From Tuctoria greenei (taxonomy: Eukaryota > Streptophyta > Magnoliopsida > Poales > Poaceae): DNA of 64,000 nt. The translations under genes were made by a program, and so were the position numbers. The stretch is from NCBI GenBank assembly GCA_036927565.1, contig JAYESD010000008.1:167176922-167240921 (forward strand). The letters are read 5' to 3'. The notes under the pieces are model-generated. The model made no database searches and was not told where the DNA came from. It worked only from the letters and a program-made list of their open reading frames with translations. This document shows positions 45,734 through 56,446 of this stretch, piece after piece; the stretch's first letter is position 1, and each line of letters opens with the position of its first letter.

Positions 45734-47501
45734 CACCCTAAATTTTCGCATCATGCATTGCATACATGATCATGCATTAAACATTAGTAGGATGAAAAAA
45801 GAAGAAAAAGAAAATAATAATTATAGCCTAAAACTTGTAACAGAAAAAATATATAAAAAATAATATAAATAATAATATATAAATAATAATATATAATAAT
45901 AGTATATAAAAAAAAAGAAAAAAAGGGTCAACCCGCCGCTGGCCAGGCCGAGCGGCCCAGCCAGCGAGCGCCCGCCCGGCGCGACCGCGCCCCGGACTTC
46001 CCGCGCGTGCCCTAGCCCCGCCCGCTGGGCCCCGCCTCCCACGCACCCCGGCGACCGCGCGGCGCCCCGCTGCCTCGCCCGCCCACGCCTGACGCGGTCC
46101 CGCACGGGCCCCACCCCACCGACTCCCGCCCCACGCCTGCTCGGCCGCCCGCGCGCCTTACCCGGCCGCCGCGCTCCCGCTTTGACCGCGCCCCTTCCCT
46201 TAATTCTTAATTGGGATGGCAAACAACACTACACATTTAATTATGCATCAATGATATTCTGGTTAATGTGAACTGGTCAATACGATGGGTGATCTAAGCA
46301 AGCCTGGTATGTGGATAGGTTGGATGTTATGGTGGTTTGCTTGCTTTAGATCTAAGGACCGGTTCATGCGAGAATAGGCCAGGACTACAGTGCCACCACG
46401 AGGCCAAGTATGGGTGCAGCGTAGCTGATTAACTAGGGCTTTGCTAGTGCTGTTTGGACCATTGTGGATGCTCGGGGAAGGGGTAGTCGGATTGGGTTTG
46501 TTGAGGATTGGTGGGACTACCCTGGGACCCGAATGGCTCAAGAGGGGGCCCTTGGTTGAAGATGTGCTCAGTTGGAGACATCGCCACCGGTGAAACCTCA
46601 GTGGGGTCTGAATAGACTAGTAATCCCTTTGTAAAGGCTATTTTGTGATCTCTTGGCCATACACCAAAGGAAGTGTAATTGGCATGAGGGAGATTCTTTA
46701 GTCGCCGACGGGTGATGAAATCACAAACACATGGGTAAAGTGGTACAAACTCTGCAGAGTCTATTAAAACTATCATGATAGCCATGCTCCCGGTTATGAG
46801 CGTCTGGATGACCTACATGATTAGAGGGAAATTGGGATTTGGGATGGTTATTGTTTGGTAATGGTTATGGTTGATATTATGGTTATGGTTATGGTTATGG
46901 TTATGGGATGGAATTATGGTTTATGACATTGATTATGGTTATTGGTAATGGTGATTTATGGACTGGTATTATTATGGTATTACTCGTGATTATGATGGGA
47001 CTACTTCACATAAATATGATTCATTGCTTTTCCAAATGTTTTACTGTACTTTTCAGCACTTTGCCATTATTATTGTCGTCATTTGAATCAACCATATGTC
47101 ATACTTTCCACACTTGCTGAGTACGACATGTACTCACTCTTGCAATCCCCCCAACAGTTGCAGGTCAGAATTGTGAGTTTAATGGCGATAATGCGGAGTT
47201 TTAGGTCGTGTCTACCGTCAGCTTTGCCTGTGGTGTTGCATGGAGCTGCGCTATCCCTTTTGCTTAGTTTGCTTAGTTGCTTAATTAGTTTATTTCCGTT
47301 GCATTAGTTGAACTTGTCATTAATATTCATTAGAGCTTGTATTCGAGGATAATATGGTTTGTGTAATAAAATTTGATAATTAATCTTGTTCTGTGGTAAT
47401 TTTCTGTATACTCTTTTGTGATTGCACTCGTGTATGTGTGTTGAACATCCTGGGCACACATATGCGTTAGCTTGGTTCATTTTTCGGAACCGGGCGTCAC
47501 A
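45729..47501 (+). repeat. Gypsy 2 3' LTR (1773 bp, internally deleted)
   Basis: It begins TGTAACACCC after the polypurine tract AACGGGGTAGGTT (45716-45728). Relative to the 5' LTR it lacks about 1.02 kb (homologous to about 39260-40280), including the TATA box and transcript start region. Confidence 0.9.
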
Positions 47502-48352
47502 GTTGGCTCGGTACAGTGCCGCAGGCGACTCCCAGCGAAGTCCCGTCGCGGGATTTCTGGGCGCGGTCGGGCTCAGAGGCGAAATGGGAGGAGGAAGAAG
47601 GGGAAAGTGGCACAGTGGTTGGCCGCTCGCGTTTTTGGGCCGCGCGAGGAGTGAGGCCGGAGGGAGCTTGGCCGCGTGCAGAGAGAAGGAGGCGGGCCAC
47701 ACTGGGTAGAGGAGGGGGAGGAAGTGGGTTGCGCCCGGAAGAGAGGGAACAGACTGGGCCGACTGGGTTTTTATGTTTCCCCCTTTTTCTTTATTCCTTC
47801 TCATATTTTTTAATATAAACCCTAGCTTGAATTTGAATTTGATTTATAGTGTATGATCCATATTTGGGTGCATTTATCTTTAACTAGAGTGCCACCTATT
47901 AGGTTAATAATTTTCCCATTTGATTTATTGGTTTCGTTTAAATTATTTGTTGAGCACACTCATATACTTATATATTATTTTATGTATCATTTAACTATTC
48001 AACCTCACGTCCTAGAAATGGATTAGGTGGGTTTGCACCTACACTTTTGTGTAGTATTTTTATTTTTTTTATATTGGTTTGCACCCCTGTAATGTGGAGA
48101 TTATTTAGCCTAGCAGTTTCACGCAAAATTTATTCCCAGGGTTGAGATTACCACTATGCCGCATCACTTTTATCCTCATTTGGAGTTTATTTGTTGACAT
48201 CCATTTTATAGTTTGTCTTGCGTTTTAAGTGTGTATATGTTTGTACTTGCACACATATGCATATTGATTTTTGTTTACGATTAATGCTTGTTCGATATTT
48301 ATTCAAATTTTTTAAATCGGAGTGATTTTTAAATTCGGGCTGTGACAGCCTC

Positions 48353-49276
48353 GGGCTCCTCTGCCACGCCTCGCGCGTCGAAGCAGGCTCCGCGGTCACC
48401 CGTCCGCCGGCCACTGCCGTCGTTTGGCTACCGCGCGTCCTATCGAAGTCGGTAGGAGGAAGAAATGTCGAGAGATTAGGACTGGCATTGAAGGCAAGTT
48501 GATATGGTGAGACGCAACACGAATCTTGATGCAATATCAACGGTTCTGGATGTTGTCTGAATTTTTTCTATAAATCAGGCATCTGAAAAATTGTATTATT
48601 TTTGTATACGAAAATTCCGGTCGTTCATTTTTTTTGTTTTCTGCCATGAATCAATCTCGTGCTCTGCATGTGCATGCCGTCGCTCCTCTCCAGCTAGAAC
48701 CAATTATCTTTTTTGATGCAAAGAATTGATGAACCTTGACTTTGAATTTAAATATTCCGTGAATAATATATACATGTAGCAGCATCAATTGAAAATTCAT
48801 ACGCCTTTGTTTGTGAAGAAAAAAATCATATATCTAATTGGCACAAAAGGATAAGTTTATAGATCTAGAAGTGCAAAATAAGTTGATGAATCATTAATGC
48901 ATTTTACTCTTTTTAAAAATATGATGAGTGCACTCGTAATGTGCAGCATGCCCACCTCTGGGCCGCAGCTAGCGCACGGATTGGATTAGAGATGCACGGA
49001 ACGTTACCTGAGCACCGCGTCCTGGCTGCAGACCGTGAGGAGATCGCTGGGCTCGACGAACAACGATGTAACAATGATCTAAAGCCTCTCGCGTTGTCCG
49101 ATGGTGAAGGCACGGGTTGGATCATGGTGGACCAAAGCGGGTGGGGAGACGATGACGCGTCGTTGCATTCTACCCGCGGGGTAATTTGGCAGACATGTCA
49201 CGCTTAATATATTTTTTAAGCTGGAGAGATTTAACTGTATTATTTGAAAAGCCTCCCGGCTACAATAATCCAAATT
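48353..49276. other. Host sequence with no recognisable gene
   Basis: The GC-rich start (48353-48450) is the other side of the solo-LTR insertion site and is contiguous in origin with 33804-33944. 48500-48900 is AT-rich with no feature. 48941-49207 contains an 88-codon plus-strand ORF with no recognised domain. It lies just downstream of the inhibitor gene and could be its 3' flank. Confidence 0.5.
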
Positions 49277-49867
49277 TCAAAGCTTTTGTTGTTTCAAAGA
49301 GAAACGGAGCAAGGCAACGGCAAGCTTCGCGAGCTTGAACGCGCTTCCGTCTTCCACCGCCAAGGGGGACATTATGTTGCTCTTGGCGAACCCTCCCTCA
49401 CAAGCCTCCGCCGCGTCGGCCGACTTCTCGAGGCTCGCCGTCGCCTCGTCGAACTTGCCGTCCTTGACCGCGGCGGCGCAACCAGGCTGCCTCCGCAGGA
49501 TGTCGCCGTACAGCGCCTGGCACGACCCAAGGCACCGCATCAAGGCTTCATGGTACTCGCCACTACCGCCGGCGGCAGCCTTCTTCAGGCCGTCAATCTT
49601 GGCCGCCGTGCCGGTCGCGTTGGCCGTGACGAGGTCCACGGCGACGGCAGAAAAGTCACGGTAGCTCTCGGCGTTGCGGCTCCGGCCGTCAGAGCCGAGG
49701 GCCGACAGGCAAAAGTCGACGTCGAAGAAGGTACTGCCCCCACCGACAGTCTTGCATACGGGGAGAAGTGGGTCGCCGGCGATTATAACAGCACCGGTGA
49801 CGGCGGCCATCAAGAGGACTCTGACGCCACTAATGGAGGAGGAGGAGGACGACGACGAGGCGGCCAT
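49277..49867 (-). CDS. Plant invertase / pectin methylesterase inhibitor family protein (196 aa)
   Basis: This is the only probable host gene. The ATG at 49867-49865 has a good plant context (AAC ATG GCC); the frame extends four codons upstream only through a non-ATG codon. Residues 1-31 form an N-terminal signal peptide (Ser run, then VRVLLMAAVTGAVIIAG), so the product should enter the secretory pathway. DPLLPVCKTV and FFDVDFCLSALGSD carry the first conserved Cys pair (38 and 53); CLGSCQALYGDI and EACEGGF supply the later pair. These define the four-helix PMEI/invertase-inhibitor fold, which blocks pectin methylesterase or acid invertase in the cell wall or vacuole. Which enzyme it inhibits cannot be read from sequence. 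The gene is intronless and full length for the family. Confidence 0.88.
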   Translation of the reverse strand: MAASSSSSSSSISGVRVLLMAAVTGAVIIAGDPLLPVCKTVGGGSTFFDVDFCLSALGSDGRSRNAESYRDFSAVAVDLVTANATGTAAKIDGLKKAAAGGSGEYHEALMRCLGSCQALYGDILRRQPGCAAAVKDGKFDEATASLEKSADAAEACEGGFAKSNIMSPLAVEDGSAFKLAKLAVALLRFSLKQQKL

Positions 49868-49940
49868 GTTAGCTTTCAAGCTGCGGAATTACCAAGATGG
49901 GCTTTTTGCCTGAGATGCTGTGCGTGGTACATACATGTAA

Positions 49941-49948
49941 CTTATATA
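49941..49948 (-). promoter_or_regulatory. Probable TATA box of the inhibitor gene
   Basis: The minus strand reads TATATAAG about 75 bp upstream of the start codon, a normal distance for a short plant 5' leader. Confidence 0.6.
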
Positions 49949-50211
49949 CACGTATAATTAATTAATGATGGATCCGTTACTGCAGTTCTTCACCAAGTCC
50001 TGCTTCTAGCTATGCATCCGTTTTTCAGTTTTGCTGAATCCTCGGTTTTGCTTAGCACTACCTGCTAGTAGTTTTTTAAGGCGATCATTTATTTACTACT
50101 AATCATATATGGTCACCGGGTTCAGATTCAAACTTCAGACTGACATAATGCGAAAAAAACCAGAAATTAAGTGCTGCTTCCAAAATCCTATATCTCACAA
50201 TTACTAGTTAT

Positions 50212-50305
50212 GGTAGAGATGCCTGTTTGGACCAAACATTATGGTAGTAGCAATAATTGATTGTTAGAGATAGAGATGTGTGGGAGGAGGTGGTAACCAT
50301 AAGTA
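50212..50305. repeat. Dispersed copy of the flank repeat upstream of the inhibitor gene
   Basis: 'ttatggtagtagcaa(t)aattgattgttagagatagagatgtgtgg' and its surroundings match 100-195 and 33470-33565 with small differences. The rest of 49980-50436 shows no gene or clear repeat. Confidence 0.65.
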
Positions 50306-51116
50306 ATTTAGCGTTTAGCGGCTAAGATCTAGTCCAGATTTGCCTCAAAAAAGCTAGTCTGTATTTGAGCTACGACTTTTACAATTCATTAAGCAATACC
50401 ATTCGACACAAGGACTACAATACAATATCTATAAGACACTACAGGAATTACGTCGGCCGTGGCCGACGTAATTAAGGCTAATACCGATGTAAGTTACTTA
50501 ATTACGTTAATTTTTCCGTTGCTAGCCGTCGAAGCAGTTTGGACGTAATTAAGATAACTTACATCAGTCGTCGATGTAAATTAGTTACTTACGTCGGTAT
50601 CCCGCAACCGACGTAAGAACGTTAACGGGATGGGACGCGGGCTGGGTGACGTAACTTACGTCTACTGATGCGCGGCTGACGTAAGTGACGTGGTCTAAGT
50701 TACGCCGGCGTGGCAAGACCGACGTAAGTTACCTGGGCTAACTTACGTCAGTATGGCCGGATCGACGTAAGCTAACATGGACTAACTTACGTCAGACTAG
50801 CCATAGCCGACGTAAGTTACGTTTTCAATTTTTTTAAAAAGAAAGTAGAAATTGCGTACCTCGCACGATGACAAGCTCACAGAACAGCAATACAACCACA
50901 AAATAGAAATACAGCAGCAAAAACAGTCTCAAATTATTGAAAAGACATCAACCACAACACAAAGTTCCAACAGACTACACGCTAGCCCCTCCACTACCCC
51001 CGAAGCCCAAAAGATCGTCTCCGCGTGTCCCTCCGGGTGATGGTAGGTGTGGCGAAGGAGTTTGCGCCGCCGTCCCCGAACCCTGCAATAGAATATTAGA
51101 GTTAGACATGTTACAC

Positions 51117-51540
51117 CTTTTAACATCTCACTCTCTTCCTCTCCCTCTCCCTCTCCCTCTCCCTCTCCCTCTATCTCTTTCTCTCCTTCTCTCACACTCT
51201 CTTCTTCTCCCTCTCTATCTTCCTCTCATTCTCTCTCTTCCTCTCCCTCACTTTCTCTCCCTCTCTTTCTGTAACAATTTCTATTCCTCTCTCTCTCTCT
51301 CTCATTCTCTCACTCTCTTCCTCTCCATCACTTTCTCTCTCTCTTCCTCTCCCTCTAGCATCCCCTCTCTCTCTCACTTTACCCTCTCTTTCGCATTTCA
51401 TCTCTCCCTATCTAGGTCTCTCTTACTCTACCTCTATATCACATCTCTCTCAACCTATGTCTATCTCTCTTACTCCACCTCTATCTCACTCTCTCTCTCT
51501 CTCAGTCTATGTTCTACTTCATTCTTTCCCTATGTGTAAT
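51117..51540. repeat. CT-rich microsatellite tract
   Basis: About 420 bp of nearly pure C/T on the plus strand, with (CTCCCT)n at about 51138-51175 and CTCT runs. ORFs through it (for example 50937-51539) are low-complexity artefacts. It lies within the CACTA element, probably in an intron. Confidence 0.85.
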
Positions 51541-51686
51541 ACTAAAATGAAGATGACAATATTTTAAAGAGTTTATTACCTGCACCGGGGTCACCTGCGG
51601 AAATGGAGGAATCTCGATCTCCTGACCGGTCTGTCAAGCAAGAGTCTGCCATTGCAAAATATTAGAAGATATATGTTACTGAAATG

Positions 51687-51881
51687 CTATGAATTTAAAC
51701 TACAATAGTTTAAATTACTTACCGCCATCGTTGCTTGCATATGGGCCATGTACAAGCTCATGACCTCCTGAAGGGCCCTCAACCTCTGTTGTTCCTCCCT
51801 CGCCCTCTCCCACTCCTGCCTCGACCTATCCAGCTTTGCCTGGGTTTGCGCCAGCGTCTCCTTCAAGGCAAGGATCTCCAA
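51687..51881 (-). pseudogene. CACTA protein C-terminal coiled-coil fragment
   Basis: The minus strand encodes EILALKETLAQTQAKLDRSR and a Gln/Arg/Glu-rich heptad-like helix. This resembles the coiled-coil tail of plant En/Spm-type transposon proteins (Transposase_24-like), an assignment by pattern only. It lies inside the CACTA element in the orientation pointing to the left end. The remainder of the gene would lie beyond the copia 2 insertion. Confidence 0.5.
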
Positions 51882-52679
51882 TTGGGTCTGTGAGAGACGA
51901 CTTGAAAGTGCATCTAGGCATTCCTTATGGGTTTTGGTTGATTTATGACAAAAAATGAGATCCTAACCAAATTATTGAGATGAGCGCAGGTTTTAATGAA
52001 ATTATGAAGAAAGCGCAAAAAGAAAGGAGAATGAGGATCTATATGGAAAAGTGCTCAAGAGTTGAATAGATTAGATCAGTGTGTATGGAGTGTGTTGGAG
52101 AAACACACCCCAAGAGCTCAAACACAAGAAAACTCATTCACAACACAATTTTATACAGGTTCGGACTAGTCCAATATACCCCGGACTAGTCCGATAATCC
52201 CTCTGTTCAAAATCGGACAAGTCCTCCCAGTGCGGACTTGTCTGCACAGTCCAATTTTACACAGATCGGACTAGTCTGATATCACCACGGACTAGTCTGA
52301 TATCTTTCTGACTAAGATGAGACTAGTCCTCCCCAGTGTGGACTAGTCATCAACACTTCACAGCTTTGCACGAAATCGGACAATTCCGATAATATCCAGA
52401 CTAGTCCGATAACCTCTCTGACTAAAATCGGACAAGTCCTCCAAGTACGGACTTGTCCCAATTCACTAAGGGGTTCACCACAGCCGTACTAGTCCGATAA
52501 TGACCGGACTAGTCCGAAATTCTCCAGAGCATAAATTGGACTAGTCCGCCCAAGGGCCGGACAAGTCCGATATTTCTGCGAACTTAGGGTTTCCTACACG
52601 CCGCACACCGGACTAGTCCGGATAACCACGGACTAGTCCGGACTCTCAAAACTCTAACGGTAACCTTTGGAAACCTCCA

Positions 52680-52687
52680 TATAAATA
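52680..52687 (+). promoter_or_regulatory. TATA box of copia 2 LTR
   Basis: TATAAATA lies just downstream of the palindrome array. Confidence 0.65.
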
Positions 52688-52980
52688 GATGTGCACTGCC
52701 CTACTTTCACGTCTCTCAAATCCCAGCGCCATCACACTCTCCAAGAGCTAAGAAAACACATCTCTTCACACAATCCATCACAAGAAAGATCAAATCCTTG
52801 AGGATTAACTTTGGATAAAAGGAGAGACATGATTCTCACGTCTTGAGCTCTTAGGTTTGATTCTCTAACACACTCCTGTTATTTTATTGTGGATCTTACG
52901 AGTGTGTTCTTGGTGGTGTTTGATTTGTAATCTTGGGGAGCCCTCAACGTGTGAGGAGGCCCCTTGAACTTGGTGATTTA

Positions 52981-53581
52981 GGCCCCATTTGGTACGGTTC
53001 TGGGTTCACACAGAATCAGAAACATTTCAGTTCCAATGAAAAACGGTTTCAGACTTTGGAATAGAATCACTTTAGAAACCGTTTGGCTAACATATTTGTT
53101 TCAGTTTTAGGAGAGAGGAGAGAAATGCTAAATTGACCCATTTAACCCTGTCTGATTTGTGGTTGTTCTTCATTTATGTTTGTGATTATGTAATGACATT
53201 GATAATACAAAAAATAGCCTCCGGTCGTAATATTGACCCCTAGTGAGAATGTTGTAACATTTCTGTAAGTTTTTATTTTATTTATATTATCACGTTGACG
53301 AGTTCAAAAAAAATGAAGATAAAAATGTTTGGCCACTGATCCGAAGCATTCTAAAGTGGTGGCAAATCATCATAAATTTTCTAGAACTTCGACCCGAGTT
53401 ACGATTGACCAAAGCGTTCCAAGGTGTGGAACACCTTTTCAGGTGTTTCACCTCTACAGTTCAAAAAAGTAAATCACTTCAGAGTGTTTCTCCCCTGAAA
53501 CGTTTCTCTTTTGTGCCGTTTGGATCAGTTTCAAGTGATTCTACCCAGAATCAGAAACTTTTCATCCATCCAAATGGGCTC
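52981..53581. mobile_element. Tourist-like MITE (PIF/Harbinger type) in the copia 2 LTR
   Basis: 601 bp flanked by TTA on both sides (52978-52980 and 53582-53584). The ends GGCCCCATTTGG and (reverse complement) GAGCCCATTTGG match at 10 of 12 positions, and the similarity extends inward with CAGAATCAGAAAC near both termini. It has no coding capacity. Removing it restores a continuous LTR. Confidence 0.8.
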
Positions 53582-54052
53582 TTACCCTTCGTGATTAGTG
53601 GAAGAGAATCGACCTTCATGGCGATTAAACGGGGGTAGGGTTGGAGAAGACCCGGTCCTTTCGTGGGCTCCTCAACGTGGATGTAGGTTGCCTCTGTGGG
53701 AACTGAACCACTGGATAAACTCTTGTTTCAATCTTGTCTTAGTTTTTCATATCACATTCTAGGGTTTACTTGATCTTGCATATCTTACGTTAAAATATTG
53801 AAACCAAAGTTAGTTTGTGCTACATTTCATTTCATTGACTCAATACCTTCAAGTTACATACTATATTCCGTTGTGTACTGTGCTGGTATTGAGATCATTG
53901 ATCTAACTAGATCAATTTAGTCCGCACGCACCGGACTAGTCCGCACTCTACCGGATTAGTCTGATTTCTTGGTATTTGATCAAGTTGCTAAGTGTTGCAG
54001 GTTCCAACTAAAAATCAAAAAGGCCTATTCACCCCTTCTAGGCCACATCAAT

Positions 54053-54064
54053 TGGTATCAGAGC
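54053..54064 (+). other. Primer-binding site of copia 2
   Basis: TGGTATCAGAGC follows the LTR after two bases and complements initiator methionine tRNA. Confidence 0.92.
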
Positions 54065-54102
54065 GAGGTTCTTCAAGATGAGACTAATCGCTCAAAGAGA
54101 AA

Positions 54103-56433
54103 ATGTCGGACATGAAGGATGTGCACAAGAGTCTCAACCAAGAGAAGGTTGAAGATGAAAAGGCTCAATAATTGGAGAAACTCCTCGACGCCATTTAGGA
54201 CTTCGAGGATGACGATGAGGAGACACTTGAACTCAAAGTGCTCCTAAGGAAGAAAGCCTCTCTCCAAAGGGAGAATGAAGATCGAGTACGAGAAGAAGAA
54301 GGGGAGTAGTCACACCGACTACTCCCGATATCTCTTCAACTACGATCGTCTAAATTCTAATAATAACCATTATTTGTCTATTCCTCTAGGAAAAGCCCCA
54401 CACTTTGATGGAAACGATTACTCAATGTGGAGGAAAAACATAAAAATGCATTTAATCTCTCTTAACCCCAGCTTGTGGCATATAGTGTGCACATGTATAG
54501 ATATCCCAGAAAACGATGAAGAGCTCACACCAAGCCAAGAGCAAGCAATTCATCGAAATGATCAAGCTGCAGCGGTCATCACATCATCACTAAGTCGGGA
54601 CGAGTTCACCAAGGAGGATGGACTCGAGATTGCAAAGGAAATATGGGACACATTGCAAACTGCACATGAAGGTGATCATCATGTGAGAGAGGCGAAGATC
54701 GAAATGATCGAAGGCGAATTGGAAAGATTCGCCATAGAAGAAGATGTACAACCGGTTCAAGACTCTCATCAACAAGGTTCGAGCATATGGAAGTAAAAAA
54801 GTGGAACGATCACGAGGTGGTGAAGCTCATCCTTAGAGCTTTCATGCCTCACAATGTTACCCTGTGCTCGATGATTAGAGAGAGTCCTGGGCACAAGAAA
54901 ATGACCCCGGACGAATTGCTTGGAAATATCATCAACTTTGAAATGATGGAGAAGCAAGCTAAACATGTCAAGGAGATTGCCGATCTCAACTCGGCAAAGA
55001 AGAAAGGGGTCGCCTAAAAATCTACTTGCAAGCCCTTGTCAAAAGAAGCTCGAGAGGCTCAAGATGAAGATGATAGTGATGATGAGAGCAACAACATAGA
55101 TGAGGAAGACATGATCCTCTTCATGAAGAAATTCAAGAGAATGATGAAGAGAACACAAGGGGGGAATCAAAGTGAAGGAAAACTCAAAGAAAAGTCAAGA
55201 CCAAAGTTGAGGCGGGTTTGCTATAACAATGGTGAATATGACCACTTTATAGTCGATTGCCCTTATAAAGAAAACAAGAAGAAGACCAAGGAAACAAAGC
55301 CTCAACCTAAGAAGTTCTTCAAGAAGAAAAATCAAGCTGGACAGGCGCACCTAGGAAAGGAGTGGGACTCAAATGATGAGTCCTCGTCCGAAGAGGAAGA
55401 GGAGATGGCTAGCATAGCCATCAACAAGACGACCAAGAAATTGACCCTCTTCCCCAACATTGGCGCAAGAAAGGACTATGACACATGTCTCATGGCGAGG
55501 GAAGGTAAAAGAAAGGTAACATCTAAATCCTCCTCCTCGCATTCTTACTCTAGCGATAGTGATGCCTATAGTGATAATGAAGATATGCTTGTTGGCCTAG
55601 ATAAGAAAACTGCCGCTAAAATGAAATTCTTAATGGATAAACTTATCGATAAGGAGGAGCTTGTTGATAGCCAAGAAGAGATGATCATCCTTCAAAAGGA
55701 GGAGTATCTTAAGATTAAAAAGCTCCTTGAACTTGAAAAGGAGCGAAGCAAGTCACTAGATCTTGAATTAGCTTCAAGCAAGGAAGCTTGCTTGAAGTTA
55801 GGTGACTCAAATGTAATTATCAAGGATGAACTTTCCAACTTGACCAAAGTTAACAAGATCCTTGAAGTTGAAGTTGAGTTACTCAAGCGAAGTGACCCTT
55901 CATCCTCTTCAAGCTCATCTTCTAAACACCTAAAATCTGAAACTGCTACTACTTGTACATGTGCTAAAGTTGAATCTAACTTGAAGGATAAGTCGAACTT
56001 GGCAAAGGATAAGCATCCTTACCGTAGTGGCATATTTGACAAGGAGAAGATCAAGTATGCACGCAGTGCATACTTGACCACAAGGCCTCCTAATGTCAAA
56101 TATGGCATTGGGTATTCTTATGGTGAAAAACAAAGTGCTAGAAGCCATAAGAATAACAACGAGAGCATTGCCTTTATGATGGGAAACTCCCCTCAAGCTA
56201 GAAAGGCTAATATTGTTGACAAGTCCAAACATGTTAATTCATATGAGCAAAAACTTTTGTTTAGAACTTTTGATGCATCTTATGTTCTTATGAAAAGCAA
56301 CTTTGGTAAAGTGTATTCCAAATATGTTAGGCCATGCCATGGGAACACCAAGTCCCATGTGTGGGTGCCCAAATCTCTTGTGACTAACCTCAAAGGACCC
56401 AAGCAAGCTTGGGTACCTAAAACCAAGACATAA
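54103..56433 (+). pseudogene. Copia 2 gag (broken)
   Basis: ATG at 54103 opens MSDMKDVHKSLNQEK and meets stops within 100 bases. Recognisable pieces are 54275-54796 (PHFDGNDYSMWRKNIKMHL, gag-polypeptide domain, shifted one frame), 54787-55017 and 55036-56433. The zinc knuckle reads CYNNGEYDHFIVDC, so the second Cys is Asn. A Glu/Lys-rich coiled coil with a serine run (DPSSSSSSSS) follows. It ends in TAA at 56431-56433, 13 bases before pol opens in another frame. Confidence 0.85.
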
Positions 56434-56446
56434 TTTATTTTTGTAG

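Larger units (their letters stand above)
38781..47501 (+). mobile_element. Gypsy 2: Tekay-type chromovirus nested in the solo LTR
   Basis: It runs TGTAATACCC...GGGCGTCACA, with a probable target duplication ggtgg (38776-38780) versus gttgg (47502-47506), one mismatch. LTRs are 38781-41571 and 45729-47501. Gag, protease, RT, RNase H, integrase and chromodomain follow in order. Coding sequence is clearly homologous to gypsy 1 throughout, but the U3 half of the LTR is not. Internal deletions affect the RNase H-integrase junction and the 3' LTR. Confidence 0.92.
33945..48347 (-). mobile_element. Solo gypsy LTR, about 5.7 kb, with gypsy 2 nested inside
   Basis: On the minus strand it begins TGTCACAGCCCG (48347) and ends GGGTCCTGACA (33945). 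Both ends are flanked by gcctc (33940-33944 and 48348-48352). No internal region, primer site or second LTR lies between them once gypsy 2 (38781-47501 plus its 5-bp duplication) is removed, so it is a solo LTR left by recombination between two LTRs. The remaining 5677 bp is long for an LTR and may include an unrecognised small insertion. Gene-free stretches 35500-37070 (AT-rich) and 37640-38780 (GC-rich) are part of it. Confidence 0.8.
50437..51902. mobile_element. CACTA (En/Spm) transposon, left end, interrupted by copia 2
   Basis: It opens with CACTACAGGAA, the CACTA terminal inverted repeat, and then an internal palindrome (TTACGTCGGCC / GGCCGACGTAA). Subterminal copies of ACTTACGTCGGT-type words on both strands fill 50470-50815. 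The three bases before it (aga) would be the target duplication. The right end is not in the window; copia 2 interrupts at 51903. Confidence 0.8.
51903..54050 (+). repeat. Copia 2 5' LTR (2148 bp, including a 601-bp MITE and one TTA)
   Basis: The start TGAAAG and end CACATCA are fixed by the primer site. U3 (52160-52650) carries about two dozen CGGACTAGTCCG-type palindromes; three more occur near 53930-53960. Without the MITE and its duplicated TTA the LTR is about 1544 bp. Confidence 0.88.

Noticed and set aside
48941..49207. 88-codon plus-strand ORF near the inhibitor gene
   Set aside because: No domain, no promoter motif and no second copy; insufficient to call a gene.
50937..51539. 200-codon Ser/Leu-rich ORF
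   Set aside because: It is a translation of a CT microsatellite.
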